Below, piece by piece: positions 10,891 to 23,262 of a stretch of DNA of 64,000 nucleotides (positions are counted from its first letter, which is position 1; each line of letters starts with the position of its first letter). The notes below the pieces were generated by a model. That model saw nothing but the letters and a program-made list of their open reading frames with translations. It was not told where the DNA came from and searched no databases. A program made the position numbers and the translations under genes. Source of the DNA: Cristatella mucedo (lineage: Eukaryota; Bryozoa; Phylactolaemata; Cristatellidae); contig WPIO01000197.1 of NCBI GenBank assembly GCA_009760855.2, forward strand, positions 262,501 to 326,500, in the 5' to 3' direction.

Positions 10891-12138
10891 TATTTCGCAA
10901 GTTGGGGTATAAGTACTGTGTATTCAAGCGGGAGAGAAAGGAAGTGATGAGGGGCAGACGCGCACGACTCACCATTGCGACCAACACCTGCATATAGCAT
11001 GCCCATGGAATAAACTGTCGCCAACATGCATGCCAACTGGAAGGACAGAGTATCTTAAAGATCTTAAATTTTTAAACTAATTTTGTATGCGATTTTTCCT
11101 GGGTATATTGAATTACTCAAAACTACCTTTAGTTGAATTTGAATATTTATAATAACAGCACTCAAATTACTTATGCAATTAAAATATCGTTATCAGCTAT
11201 TACGACATATTACTATCATATAAATATAAATTTAGAACATACGAATTAATACTTTAAAAGCGTCGAACTAACTTTCGGCTGATGTCGGCATATCCCCGAC
11301 TTCACGACGTCTAAAGAGAAGCCAAAAGCCACTGTTCCTCACAGCATTCGCTCCTTCAGTGTGAATTGTCCTCCGCGAGCGTCTGCCCGCTGAAATCGTG
11401 AAGGTCGTAACCAAACAAACAACTGACGTGCTACTTTGCCAGGATATTCCAAGTGCCTACGAAGAGAAGAATTCCATTAAGGTACTTGTACTTATGTGGC
11501 ATTATTATTAGTATAATCCCCATGACAAAGACTCACCGCGAGTAGCGTAGACTCGCAAGTCGGAAGCACAAGTGTAGCAACTTCGTGACTTCGGCCGGGC
11601 GGGGGGGGGGTGGGGAGGCACGCCCAGCGTCACGTGACCGTGTGTCCGGTCGACATGCACTCGTCTCTAGCTCTGCACGCGCCCGCCATAGCTGCTGCAT
11701 GTTGGGTGTAAACTACTGCAGTGTCAGCCGCTCGTAGTTGTGAATCCAGCGGTGCTGTCTTTTTTTCCGGCCCATCCATTCAGCCCGTTCGATCATGGCG
11801 GGGGGGGGGGGGGGGGGGAGATAAGTCTTCTCGAGTGGGCTGAGCGGTGCCGTCACACGGTGCACGGCGGCGGCGCCGTGCGTACGTAGCGCGCTGCTCT
11901 GAGCCCACGTGAATCAGCAGGCGATTCCTCTGTGACTGACTTCCAAAGGAATCGCCTGTCGATTAGTCGACGGCCGCCGTGAATTGACGGTACATTGTAC
12001 GGCACGTGACATCTTTTGCTCCTCTCTCCGCAGGCTGGGAGCGAACCTCTCACATGTGGCGGCCTCGCTCCGGAATACTCCGAAACGACGAGGAGCTACG
12101 ACTGCATCGGCGAACTCGGTGGTAACCCAGTGCGTTTA
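10891..12138. other. No gene; poly-G tracts
   Basis: No coding or RNA feature was recognised. Pure G runs occur at 11601-11610 and 11800-11818 (19 Gs). The area 11.55-12.1 kb is again GC-rich. A strong hairpin lies at 11918-11958. Confidence 0.4.
11918..11958. repeat. 12-bp perfect inverted repeat (hairpin)
   Basis: CAGGCGATTCCT pairs exactly with AGGAATCGCCTG across a 17-nt spacer. Flanking AATCAG and TCGATT add partial pairing. Its function is unknown. It could be a transposon-end relic or a structured RNA element. Confidence 0.6.
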
Positions 12139-12313
12139 AATAAATACTAGCCGATTCAGCAGCCTCTTTTGCATAGCGACAGAAGAGCCTTTGCGGCCCT
12201 CACCACCACTTGCAGCGGCAATAGAGGATCGCCCACCGCAGGATTCGAACCCACGACCTCGGGAGCGAGGTCACGAAAAACAATCACCTTACCTAGTGTG
12301 CCATCACGGCTCA
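12139..12313 (-). mobile_element. SINE-A, nearly full length
   Basis: In minus orientation this shows the tRNA-like head (GAGCCGTGATGGCACACTAGG, A-box-like), an inverted-repeat block around CTCGGGAGCGAGG, a clear B box (GGGTTCGAATCC) and the body ending in a TATACAAAAGAGGCTG-like 3' end with a TATTTA tail. The copy is close to those at 15.5, 37.3 and 54.3 kb. Confidence 0.8.
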
Positions 12314-12389
12314 CCAAACGTAGTCTGAGAAACATCGGCTGAGTTTGCCCTATTCGGAGGAGCATCCGGTCAGGCTGTTAATTTACTTA

Positions 12390-12408
12390 TATATAAATAT
12401 ACGTACAC

Positions 12409-12448
<40 letters not shown>
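12390..12448. repeat. (AT)n microsatellite
   Basis: An almost pure run of AT dinucleotides with a few TACG interruptions at its left end. Confidence 0.9.
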
Positions 12449-12450
<2 letters not shown>

Positions 12451-12537
12451 TTTGCATAGAGCCCTAAGAGAACTTAATCTCTATCCAGGCGCTTCGCATG
12501 AGCAGCACTGGTTCGAGTCCACGACCTGTGAGAGGTC
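12449..12537 (-). mobile_element. SINE-B-like fragment
   Basis: The sequence GCATAGAGCCCTAAGAGAAC, TTAATCTCTATCCAGGCGC and then a GGTTCGAGTCC region is the reverse complement of the SINE-B tail followed by its tRNA-like head. The match in the head is weak. Confidence 0.5.
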
Positions 12538-12705
12538 AACTGCTCTCCTGACTGCTTTACTTCCCATTTTCTCTTTGTTGCGTGAGATGAAGTCTGTTGG
12601 CTACCAAAATGCGTACCGAAAGCGCTTAGGCTGTGGGTGTGCTATACAAAACTCTCCTTTGTAACACCCACATAGTCTTTTATGGCTTTGGGGAGTAACA
12701 GACGA
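12538..12705 (+). mobile_element. LINE-B 3' end
   Basis: This is the plus-strand counterpart of the minus copies at 9.6, 21.9 and 41.1 kb. It includes ATGCGTACCGAAAGCGCTTAG, GCTATACAAAACTCTCC and GTAACACCCACATAGTC, and ends just before a (TACA)n tract. Confidence 0.7.
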
Positions 12706-12789
12706 TGATACATACATACATACACATATACATACATATATACATACATACATACATACATACATACATACATACGTACATACATACAT
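12706..12789. repeat. (TACA)n microsatellite
   Basis: Repeated TACATACATA units with a few ATATAC variants. The same repeat resumes at about 13022-13065, on the far side of a LINE-A insertion, so the LINE probably landed inside an existing TACA array. Confidence 0.85.
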
Positions 12790-13021
12790 CCTTCACGTGC
12801 TTATGCGTGCTGACACTGTGCATGCTGCCACTAACCACATTTGCATGCTGACCCTGTGCATGTCACCCCTAACCATGTTATTCATTTTGTTTGTTTTTCA
12901 AGCATGATTTTACTTACCATTTAATTGCATTTCCCTCTGCAGCAAATGTAAAGCGCCTAGAAAGAGATTAAGTTCTCTGAGGGCGCTTTATCAAGTACAT
13001 TATTATTATTACTATTATTAT
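12790..13021 (+). mobile_element. LINE-A 3' UTR copy
   Basis: Only the LINE-A 3' UTR is present: GTGCTTATGCGTGCTGACACTG, CACATTTGCATGCTGACCC, CAGCAAATGTAAAGCGCC, the GAGATTAAGTTCTCTGAGGG hairpin and an ATTATTATT tail. It is very similar to the copies at 24.5, 26.3 and 42.3 kb. Microsatellite TACA flanks both sides. Confidence 0.85.
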
Positions 13022-13129
13022 TACATACATACATACGTATATACATACGTATATACATACATGCATAGTGCGACAATACAAATTCTTTGACCTGTCATAC
13101 AAAAATTATTTGCTATCCTCTAAATAGGC

Positions 13130-14190
13130 AGCCTCTTTGGATGTTCAATGGGGGTTAGTCAAAGGAGAGCAGCCTTGCAAATAAAAAGACGTTCAAGTAG
13201 GACATCATGATCAATAGTGTCGAAGGTAGCCGATAGATCTCTCAGCCCTAAGGCAGCGATATTTCCGCCTTAGTTGCTGCATAGGATGTCATTGGTAGCA
13301 CGGAGGAGTGCAGGTTCATTGAAATGTTTCTGACATTTAATTCTTTTCAATGTGTGCCACCAGCTGTTTGGCGACAATTTTATCAAAAAATATCTGACAA
13401 AAAAGGAAGAAGAGAAACTGGGCGATAGGTTGCAAGAAACACTGTATCTAATCCCGGGTTTTTAAGTATGGGTCCAATGTTTGCCGATTTGAAGGACTTG
13501 TGTACGACCCTTTTTCAAAAAAAGCATTAACAATCTCGGTTATGGCAGGGCTAAGTTGGTCTGCCAGTGAAGACCACAGAGATGATGGTATAGGGTCTTC
13601 TGGAGATGATGGTATAGGGTCTCCTGGACCGTCGTCAGGAAACGAGCTCTTTTTACTAGACCTTATTAATTAAGGTAGCCACATCGTATGCAGATACCTC
13701 GGAAACTCTTTTAATTAAGGTCGCTGTTGTGATTCAGCAATTGCTTTTGTCGGAGGGGGCTTTACGGAGTAACGAATGTGTAAATATATTTAGTAAAGAA
13801 GGCTGAAAACTTTTCGGCTGACACGTTAATATCTGGAGAGTGCGACCCCTTAGCATAGGACAGTAAATTGTTTACCATCTTATAAATCTATTTTGGGTCT
13901 GACCGGCAGGACTTCAGTTTTCGAGTGAAAAAATAAGCCCTAGCTTTTTTAAACTTCCGGGTGTAGACTCAAAGGAAGTCTTTGAAGTTGACTAGAACTT
14001 CATCAGACCCAGATTTCTTAAAAACGACGTTTAAGCCTTCGCTTAACATGGAGCATCTTTTGAAGTTTACCACATCTACAGATGGCTTAATTGGATCGTT
14101 GAGGACGAGTGAGTACGAACTGATATTCTGCGAAAAAGCGTAGAAGAGCGAAAACCAGCCTAATACAAAATTTTCACACCGACATTGAGG
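13130..14190 (-). mobile_element. Degenerate LINE reverse transcriptase (CR1/L2-like)
   Basis: Minus-strand reading recovers pieces of a reverse transcriptase. There is TIDHDVLLERL followed by KAALL at the left end, which is the palm motif before the catalytic centre. Upstream are an ATNDIL-like piece and an SYDVA-type segment. Many stops and frameshifts break it and the YADD-type centre is absent. The family differs from LINE-A. It is inactive. Confidence 0.6.
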
Positions 14191-14384
14191 AAGAACATTT
14201 TCCTATTAGTGATTAGTCATGGCAGCTGAAAAGGAAATACCGTTTATTTTACAAGTTCGTCATCGCAGTATGCCCTCTTGTTTGATGTCCGGCCAGAAAT
14301 TTAACCCACTTTATCATGAGTAAGTTCCTAGCATTCATGCAAGTTTGATGCATATTTTCAGTAGTAACTTGTGTTCACTGTATA

Positions 14385-14443
14385 TATAAATATATATATA
14401 TAAATATATAAATAAATAAATATATATATATATATATATATAT
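14385..14443. repeat. (AT)n / (AAAT)n microsatellite
   Basis: Runs of TATATA with interspersed AAATA words, followed by unique sequence. Confidence 0.85.
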
Positions 14444-14599
14444 GTCTCTTCATAACATTTGCGGAAAAAGAGGTCGGCAGTGAGCCCCACCGCTCAAAGA
14501 ATCGGGTCTGTCAACGTCATTTCAAACCCTGTCAAACTAAACGTAACTCGTCAAACGAAACCTGCTAAACCCTGTCAAAAGAAATGTGCTATATTGTAA

Positions 14600-15334
14600 T
14601 TACCAAAATGTTTGAGTGGTTTGAGGAATTGTTGCCCAATATATGCGATTTGAAAACCAATGTAGCTAAATTGATCCCTGCAGCCCAGCGAAGAAAATTA
14701 TTCATTGGCATAAAGCGGCCTTGGCTGATTTCAAATCTTGTTACTCTCGCACTTTGAGCTCAGGAAGGAGCCATCGCCGAATCAAAGGTGCCGTACCGCT
14801 CACTGATTGCATCGTTTTCATCATTTGACTTTGTGAAGTATCTGTGAACCGGTGCACATATTGTTCACAGTCTTGCATTTGAGACAGACATCCTCAAGAT
14901 CCAGAATGGAAGCAAAGGTCAATGGTATTCAGATGAAACTGCCTCTGTCTACTCCCACCTGAAATCGCAATCCAGTGGTGACAATTCTGATGAAATGAAA
15001 TATCCCATTATTTCCTTCGCCGAGCGTATACTGAAGCGACAGCGTATGCAACAGGCACCTGCATCGGCTTATGTGGGCACACAGTGTCTGTCTCCGACGT
15101 CGAATGTAATCGAACGGTATTTCTCTCTCAACGTGCGGATATTTTGTCAGAAACGTCGAAGTGTGAATTCATGCACGCTAAAAATTTTGGTTTTCATCAA
15201 GCAAAATAAGAGATTTTTAGATTTTGGTGCTAATAGCTGTAGTTGCGAATGATGAAGAAACGGAAGAAGAAGAAGAGGAGAAAGTGGAACCAACTGATGA
15301 GGAGGAAAATCGAGTCACTCATGTGAGAGATTAA
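14600..15334 (+). pseudogene. hAT-family transposase relic (C-terminal half)
   Basis: The open part, 14995-15252, contains PTSNVIERYFS followed about 10 residues later by KRRSVNSCTLKILVFIKQNKRF. This is the layout of the hAT C-terminal dimerisation domain (a serine/asparagine-Val-Glu-Arg-x-Phe-Ser core, then a helix ending in a Leu-Phe-Leu-Lys-x-Asn-like stretch). Upstream, a FEWFEELLP-like piece and an ILKIQNGS segment read in broken frames. Just after the stop at 15250, a +1 shift opens an acidic Asp/Glu-rich tail ending at about 15334. The known role of the family is DNA cut-and-paste transposition. This copy has several frameshifts and no visible N-terminal BED finger or catalytic region. 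Confidence 0.65.
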
Positions 15335-15489
15335 AGAGGACACTATTATTGTAATTAAAATTCAACACTAATTTGATTGAAAGTGTACATAAATATATTG
15401 TATTTGCCTTAATAACAATAACATTATATTGTATTGCTTGTAACTAAAATAACAGTACATTGTATTACTTGCTATGAGAATAATAAATA

Positions 15490-15661
15490 ATAAATCCTTG
15501 CTGATTAAACAGCCTCTTTTTGTATAGCGACAGAAGAGCCTTTATGGCTATCACCACCGCTTGCAGTGGCGATACAGATTCGCCCACCGCAGGAATCGAA
15601 CCCACGACCTCGGGACCGAGGTCGTGAAAGCAACCGCCTTACCTAGTGTGCCATCACGGCT
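15490..15661 (-). mobile_element. SINE-A, nearly full length
   Basis: The element is complete from the TATTA-type tail and CAGCCTCTTTTTGTATAGCG, through CACCACCGCTTGCAGTGG and the B box (complement of GGGTTCGATTCC), to the head that ends CCATCACGGC. The inverted-repeat core GACCTCGGGACCGAGGTC is perfect here. Confidence 0.85.
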
Positions 15662-17649
15662 ATATTAACGTGCGCTTTGAAAATTTACAATACAATATTA
15701 ATAGTAATATTCCAAGGCCTGCTTTTCCCAAGAGAACTACTATTCCCCTTTCAACTTACTCGAAGGGAGGTTAACTGAGGGCTTTTTCGGTAAGCGAAAA
15801 CGATCCCTACCACCGCTACTACGCTGGCAGTCCTAGTAGTTCATGACAGCGATAAGTCCCTATGCTGAGATTATGTTGCATACATGCACACAAACACAAA
15901 ATGCAGCCACAGGTGCTATACGAACATATTCGGCGGCATCCACCAAATTCTTCTCCTGATGCTGCTCCTCATAATGCTGGCAAGAACGGCACCTCCCTCG
16001 TTCCAACCAAAACAATACGGCAACTCTCGGACGGCTGGAGGTGGCCACGACCTCAGCGACCTCGAGTGAGCTATTTTTAATTAAATAGCTAGCCGAGACA
16101 ACTAGGTTGACAGGCCAGCCGACATCAATCAGCCTCGTGATCTTACCACAACTACTGCCCCCTCGCACATGATGCTCGAGGACAAAGGTGTTTTTCAGCC
16201 ATGCAATTCTTGAGTGCCCTAAAATAAAGCCAGACTGGCACTAGGCATTAGGTAGGCACTAGGCAGTATTAGGCAGTCGTCCCATGCAGTCAGCCCCAGG
16301 CTGTAGCCACTGCACTACTAGGCATGAACTCGTAGCTGCTGCCTGCTGCTGCTGCTGCCGAGTAGGTAGTTACATCTCAGTATTGCTTGCTGGCTTCATC
16401 GTAGCTCAGAGCTGCACAGCACTGCACAGCTCAGAGCTGCACAGCTCAGAGGTGCACTGTCCTCGTGCCCCTCTCGCAGTTCACAGCCACACTAGCCATT
16501 TCAGTTTGAGGCTACAACCGATGCTGATCACTGGCTACTCACCATTATCTCGCTTGATAGCCGTCACACGTTCGCTGCACTTCCCGTGTCTTATCTTTCG
16601 CACGGTCAAGTATAGCAGGCGACTTGCCGGTGAGGCATAGATGCCCAACACCAACTCCCAGCTCCTCAGAGCCTGTCTCTGCAGTCTGTCGCATCGATGG
16701 CTATAGATATCCACAAACCACAGCTTTCAGCCGAGCTGAGTAAGTCATACTCGAAGCAGCGCCGACTGTACAGCACCTGCCCTCTGCTCAGCCTCGAGAG
16801 CTGCAGCTGGGGACCAGGCACCCACACTGGCCATCAGTGGCCACTGCACCGAGGTCACCAAAAAAAACCGGTGCCAGGGTGACGGCAGCGAGTTCACGGG
16901 CCTCTCATCTCCAAGCGACTGGTCACCAACCGCGGAAGCAGCAGCAGCAGCATAGCATGCAGCTAAGAAATCTCAGCGCTGTTGCTGGCACTTTCGCCTG
17001 CTATGGAATTTAAAGCTTTGGCTCCTGGATGTCTCGAATCCAGAACCCGGATCCTAAAAAATGAGATCTTACCCCTAGGCTAAGATCCAGGCATAAAATA
17101 CAGGCCAGCTGATTCAACCGCCTCATTTGAGTACCTTAGCAGCCTTAGCAGCTACCGGCCCCCTGCTTGCAACTGGCCATATTGGCTTGCCAGCAGCCGG
17201 ACTAGAGATTCGATAGAAAAGCATGCAAAAGCACACAAGTATCATGCTTAGACCAGCATGCAGAGCCCCACAAGAAGCAGCAGCAGATGAATGAGGAAGA
17301 GAGTGGAGGAAGCAAGCTCTAAAGAAGCAGCAGCTCAGAACAACTTGACAGCATGTGCTGCCTGATTCGGCAATATGATCAAACATGACCTGACCGGTAT
17401 GATTCAAGTCAATCAGAAGCTCATCAATCTCACCGCTTGTTGATATTAGTGGTGCAAAACATTATAATAAAATAAGCAGTATAACTCGAACCAACAAGAA
17501 GCTCATTAAAGCTTATGCGACAAAGCGCCTAGCGATTATCTTGCAATCGATAGAACCAAACGCTGCTGACACGTCAAGCAGGACCAAGGACGTGACGATG
17601 CCGCCATTATAAGTCGTTCATTCTCGGCCCAGTTTGGCTAATTCAGACT
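15662..17649. other. No recognisable gene
   Basis: Mixed sequence with short local repeats. GGCACTAGGCATTAGG-like words occur near 16240-16270 and CAGAGCTGCACAG-like words near 16405-16450. Open frames up to 118 codons show no conserved domain. CTGCTGCTG runs near 16345 and 16935 are short. Confidence 0.4.
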
Positions 17650-17727
17650 GCTTCCCCAACAGCACCCGTAAAGTGCCTATGAAAAGAGTAAGTTGTCAGA
17701 GGGAGTCATATAAATGTCTTATTATTA
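17650..17727 (+). mobile_element. LINE-A-like 3' tail relic
   Basis: AGTGCCTATGAAAAGAGTAAG, TGTCAGAGGGAGTCATATAAA and a TTATTATTATTG end correspond to the LINE-A hairpin and tail, with substitutions. Confidence 0.55.
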
Positions 17728-17729
17728 TT

Positions 17730-17925
17730 GTCATTTCCGAATTTGGCTAGATCTCATACTACCTGCTTTTCTGGCTCGAGTCGTCTAGATGTGCCTCTAA
17801 CCACTCTCAACTCCTCTGGAGACCAGGCCCTCAGTTCGTATGCTCCCAAAGTCTGGAATTCTCTCCCGACTAACGTCGAAACATCTCCCTCATGCTTTCT
17901 TGCATTTCTCTCTGAAGCCCCACGA
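17730..17925 (+). mobile_element. LINE C-terminal ORF fragment
   Basis: The 17728 frame reads a diverged LINE C-terminus. Pieces such as LTTLNSSGDQALSSYAPKVW and NSLPTNVETSP align with the FGDRAFSSYAP-x-WNSLPT region of LINE-A but differ in about half of the residues. It represents a related family or a very old copy. Confidence 0.6.
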
Positions 17926-18051
17926 CTGATTGGAAAGCACCTCGAAACGTGACTGCAAGGTCACTGCATGCTCTTTGAGCCCTCTGACGTGGAGAGGTGG
18001 TCGGCAGAAGCTGAGCACTCACCTCATCAGCCGAGACTGATCTGCAGTTTG

Positions 18052-18103
18052 TCTGCAGGCAATGCAAGGCAGCAGTTTTTCTGCAGGCAATGCAAGGCAG
18101 CAG
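18052..18103. repeat. Two-copy 24-bp direct repeat
   Basis: TCTGCAGGCAATGCAAGGCA plus GCAG occurs at 18052 and again (from CTGCAGGC) at 18081, separated by a few Ts. This is a recent local duplication. Confidence 0.7.
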
Positions 18104-18391
18104 GCCATCGATCGTCCATCGATGCCAGTCGGTGACACCCTGAAGCTCTCGTGCCTCGGCTCGTGCCTTAAACGAGTGCAAGGCCAACCCGGCATGTCTG
18201 ACATGTCAGCTACAAAATGCACGTGAGAATCCTTGGGACCAGGGTTAAGGTGCTTGCTCTAAACGCTTATAACTGCTGTTAGTGTTGAGAAGCTGGAGCT
18301 TGCACGTCATGCCAAACAGCAATTGACCACTCGGACGCAACAGTCACAACAGCGTGTGAGAATCGACTCCAATTGTGGACATTAATGCTGA

Positions 18392-18475
18392 CCGGAGCTT
18401 CCTTTGCAGCAATTGTAAAACGCCTAGAAAAATTGAGCTCTATGAGGGCGCCTTTTTCAAGCGTATTATTATTAT

Positions 18476-18477
<2 letters not shown>
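18392..18477 (+). mobile_element. LINE-A 3' tail
   Basis: TTGCAGCAATTGTAAAACGCC, the GAGCTCTATGAGGGCGCC hairpin half and a TATTATTATTATT tail. The tail runs directly into a pure (AG)n array, which may have grown from the 3' end of the insertion. Confidence 0.65.
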
Positions 18478-18550
<73 letters not shown>

Positions 18551-18572
18551 CGAGAAACAGACTCGGAAAGAG

Positions 18573-18618
<46 letters not shown>

Positions 18619-18631
18619 TATATATATATAC
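18478..18631. repeat. (AG)n then (AT)n microsatellites
   Basis: About 70 bp of pure AG is followed by GGGAGCGAGAAACAG and then about 58 bp of AT/AC repeats. All open frames across it are low-complexity artefacts. Confidence 0.95.
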
Positions 18632-19802
18632 ATATTGGTATCCGCAACAGCCGCTGGGGTAGGCTTTGCAGGCTGGGACGAGCGGTCCATGGCGCTGACC
18701 GACGACGATACGTAATGGCTTGAGCTGAACCTTTCCTGCTCGAGCCGAAGGCGCTGTGCTGGCCTCGAGATGGGCTCCTTCGCAGGTCCAGCGGGTGCAC
18801 GGCCCAACGAACTTGCAACAGCTCGTAATAATTTTTTATGGCCGCCGACGGTTCTGTATAAAGGCCTTGGGCTAAATCCCGATGAAAAGAGGGCGTGACT
18901 CGGTTAAGCGGCTATCGATATCCGTACGCGGGGCCGACGTAACCTCGATAGAATTCAACAGCGTAAGAAGACTGAGGCAGCCTCTAAAGACCTCAAGTTC
19001 AAACACCACCTTGTCGGTTTCTAGATCGTGTATTCTATTATATATAAAACATGCTCTGCTTTAAATTGTTGTGAAGCTTGAGTGTGGGCGTCTTGCTAAA
19101 TAGCAAATGACTTGGAGCACTCGGATGCAACAGGCATGCTGCGCTCCGATGTCCTAGCGTCTCTGCAGGCGCCTAGCAGCTGGAACGGTGCGTACCGATT
19201 GGCTAGCCAAGGTAGGGAGATCCCCCAAGCCCAACTCTGGCAGACTCCAACATTAGGCGCGGCACTGCTGTAGGCTGGAGTATACATTATCACATCACGA
19301 TCTAAATATAATTTAAAAATAAAATACAAAAAAATATAGATTATGTGTGCATAAATTAGGTGCGAAAGCTGGAAAGGCATCCCATTCTCTGAAGTGGTCT
19401 GCCCCGCCTACCTCGCCTTCCCCCCAGACCCAGCGCTGATGGCAGTGGTGCTTGTCTGGATTCCGTTTGGTTCCCAGTGAACCGTGTCTGCCTTTGGCCG
19501 ATGTCGATTGGTATAAAACCGCCTTAAAATGATTTTACTATGGATTTGAACTCAGGTAAAGGTGCGTTCCTAAATTGCCAGCAAAGGTGGTGATTTCGGT
19601 TTCCATAGTTAAGTTCTGTGTTAAGGGTTTGGGAGGGCGATGGCAGCGCGACGAAGAACCAAGCCACCACGAGCCAGCTGCGGTAGCGATGGCGACGTCT
19701 GGATTGTATCTTACGCAGGCAAACGCAAGCTAGCGAGCGTACATACAGATGTCGAAGCCGTCGTATTGGCTGCTCCAGAGCGACAGGAGAGAAAAGAAGA
19801 TC
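18632..19802. other. No recognisable gene
   Basis: No conserved coding frame. Two weakly similar stretches, about 18290-18350 and 19075-19135, share CTTG...CGTC.TGC.AA...CACTCGGA.GCAACAG. This suggests an old local duplication. Confidence 0.35.
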
Positions 19803-20860
<1,058 letters not shown>

Positions 20861-20907
20861 AGATAGGCTGGGATGCTTGGGAAGCAGAAGCTGCTGCTGC
20901 TGCGACC

Positions 20908-21655
20908 ACGGATAATAATAGTAATGATAATAGTATTGCACTTGATAAAGCGCCCTCAGAGAACTCAATCTCTTTCTAGGCGCTTTACATTTGTTGCAAA
21001 GTTAAATGCTATTGGATGGTGAGTAATATGATGCTTGATAAACAAACAACATGAATAACATGGTTAGGGGTGACATGCACAGGGTCAGCATGCAAATGTG
21101 GTTAGTGGCAGCATGCACAGTGTGAGCATGCATAAGCCCATGAAAGACGAATCACAGGGACCCACTAAATGCTGTCCTAAATAGGTGTGTTTTTAAGTTC
21201 TTTTTAAATGTGGTTAGGTCAGGGGATGTTCTGACGCAGGTCGGGAGGGAGTTCCAGGCTTTGGGAGCATACGAACTAAATGCACGGTCTCCAATGGATT
21301 TGAGGTTTGTACGAGGTATTGGTAGACTGTTGGATTCCGAAAAGCAGGTAGCACGATGCTTTGCCTGGTGGGGGAGTAGATCAGAGAGATAGGCTGGAGC
21401 CAAAAAATGATATGACCTAAAAGTGAGCCACAAAACCTTGAAGTCAATCAATTGCTTGACTGGTAGCCAGTGCAGATCAGCGAGAAGTGGTGCAATGTAG
21501 CAACTGTAACGCTCACGACAGACAAGCCTAGCTGCAGAGTTTTGCACCAGCTGCAATCGCCTGATCGCACATGCCGGAAGGCAAGTGAGCAGTGAGTTGG
21601 GATTGCTGCTTCCGGTAGCTATAGAAACCGTACAGCTGATTAACCAGCTTTGTAT
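20908..21655 (-). mobile_element. LINE-A, 5'-truncated
   Basis: The left end is the ATT-type tail (TAATAATAGTAATGATAATA) followed by the hairpin CGCCCTCAGAG...CTAGGCGCTTT. The 3' UTR follows, then the C-terminal ORF on the minus strand: RRLQLVQNSAARLVCRE, HWLPVKQLIDFKVL, FGDRAFSSYAP-like and KAWNSLPTCVRTSPDLTTF. It is open for about 170 codons but lacks all reverse-transcriptase motifs. It joins the giant AG array at its 3' tail. Confidence 0.85.
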
Positions 21656-21899
21656 TTCGTAAATCATGCTACGACATTGTCTTCATAAATCAAGCTGTAC
21701 ACAAATTTAGTCGTACAAAAAATCGAGTTCTATTTTTTCAATTATCTCACAGGACAACGGCCTAGATATACATTGAAGGACAGGTACTGAACACCTGCTG
21801 CAGAATAAGTGAGGATGATCCAGGATCTCCAAGATCTCCAGGACGTTCTCTTTCGATGCTACGTCATTTTAATATGCATCGAAGAAGCCGCTTTACTGT

Positions 21900-22870
21900 A
21901 GCTGAGACTTAGGGATGTAATGTAATGTCTCCACCTGTAACTGCACAAAGCCACAAAGACTATGTGGGTGTAACACAGGAGAGTTTTGTTTAGCCCACTC
22001 AAAGCCTAAGCGGCATTCTCTCAATAGGCATTCGGTAACAAACAGACATAATCTCATGAAACAAAGAGAAAGTGGGAGGCATAGCAGAGTCAGGAGAGCA
22101 GGTGAAGCAGTGAGTAACATGTAAGTGGCAGCTCAGTACGGCTGGAAAGGATATGCCAAAGTCGGCATCAGGAGAGTAGTTGTCGTTTCGTAAGAAGCTT
22201 GAAAGTGACTTCTATAGTCTAGGACCTGCAGAGCAAAAGCTTCTGTCACCAACGATATTAAAGGGGAGGAACAGAACATCTAATTTATCAACCAGACAGG
22301 ACCTGAGAGCACGAGGCGGCTGAAATTGGTGCAGCAGTTCAGCTAGGTATGGAGGAGCCAAGTAATGTTGGGCCTTGTGGGTCTGCTTAAGAACTTTGCT
22401 CCATATCTGTTGATCAACGTGCAGCCATCCAAGCTCTTTTTGCTAAGAAGATGCATGGTCAAACCTCTGGGATGAGCAAACTAGCCTTGATCCATATTCA
22501 TGGCCAGCTGCAGAGGCCTAGTGGCTTTTTCGGTGGCCCAGTCAAAAGGGAATACAAGAATATATGAGACAGAACTAAGGAGGTAGTTAAATTTTTTACA
22601 AGCCACAGCCACAGTGGAAGATAGCTCATAATCTTAGAAAGGGATTGGACGTGATGATGGCTAGCTGCAGCAGCAGTCTTCTTAACGAAGCTTTCAAAAT
22701 ATAGGCAGCTGTCGAAGATATTATCTAAATTCTGGACAAATGGTGATGATCCCATAACAGCATCACCTATTAAAATTGCAAAGCCATTTAGTCCAGCCCC
22801 ATGCTTACCGCGTCGTGAGCAGTAGTTCAGTTTTATCGTAGTTTAGTTTGAGCAAATATGCTACTGCTTG
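21900..22870 (-). mobile_element. LINE-B copy, degenerate
   Basis: It carries the LINE-B 3' block (ACTATGTGGGTGTAACACAGG, AGTTTTGTTTAGCCCACTC) and continues further into the coding part than the other copies. The minus-strand text includes an AGPRLW-type segment near 22230. No long open frame remains. A G11 run (22934-22944) lies beyond it. Confidence 0.6.
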
Positions 22871-23080
22871 CTATAAAAAACGTACAACGTAGGAAGCCGC
22901 TGCCAGCTGTCTCGAATGCCACTGCCATTGCACGGGGGGGGGGGACTGCTGATGAGGCTGTCCATTGAAGTTGCCAACTAGCTGGATAGAGATTTATGTT
23001 TTCTAATGCACTGTACATATTATCATGCTTCTTTAGCAAAATACGTGTACAGTGCCTAGAAATAGATAAAGTTACATGGT

Positions 23081-23262
23081 GAGCCGTGATGGCACACTAG
23101 GTAAGGTAGTTGCTTTCACGACCTCGGGACCAAGGTCGTAAGTTCGATTACTGCAGTGGGCGATCTTTTATTGCTATTGCAAGTGGTGGTGGTAGCCGTA
23201 AAGGCTCTTCTGTTGCTATACAAAAAGAGGCTGTTTAATCAGCTAGGATTTAGTATTACTTT
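23081..23262 (+). mobile_element. SINE-A, full length, plus strand
   Basis: The head is GAGCCGTGATGGCACACTAGG (A-box-like TGGCACACTAGG), then TTCACGACCTCGGGACCAAGG and a B-box-like AGTTCGATTAC. The body is GCAAGTGGTGGTGGTAGCCG, TTGCTATACAAAAAGAGGC and a TAATCAGCTAGGATTTAGTA tail. It follows a short LINE-like TGCCTAGAAATAGATAAAG piece. Mutations in the B box suggest it is old. Confidence 0.8.

Noticed and set aside
12706..13065. CRISPR-like or satellite array in the TACA repeats
   Set aside because: Simple tetranucleotide microsatellite split by a LINE-A tail; there are no spacer-repeat units.
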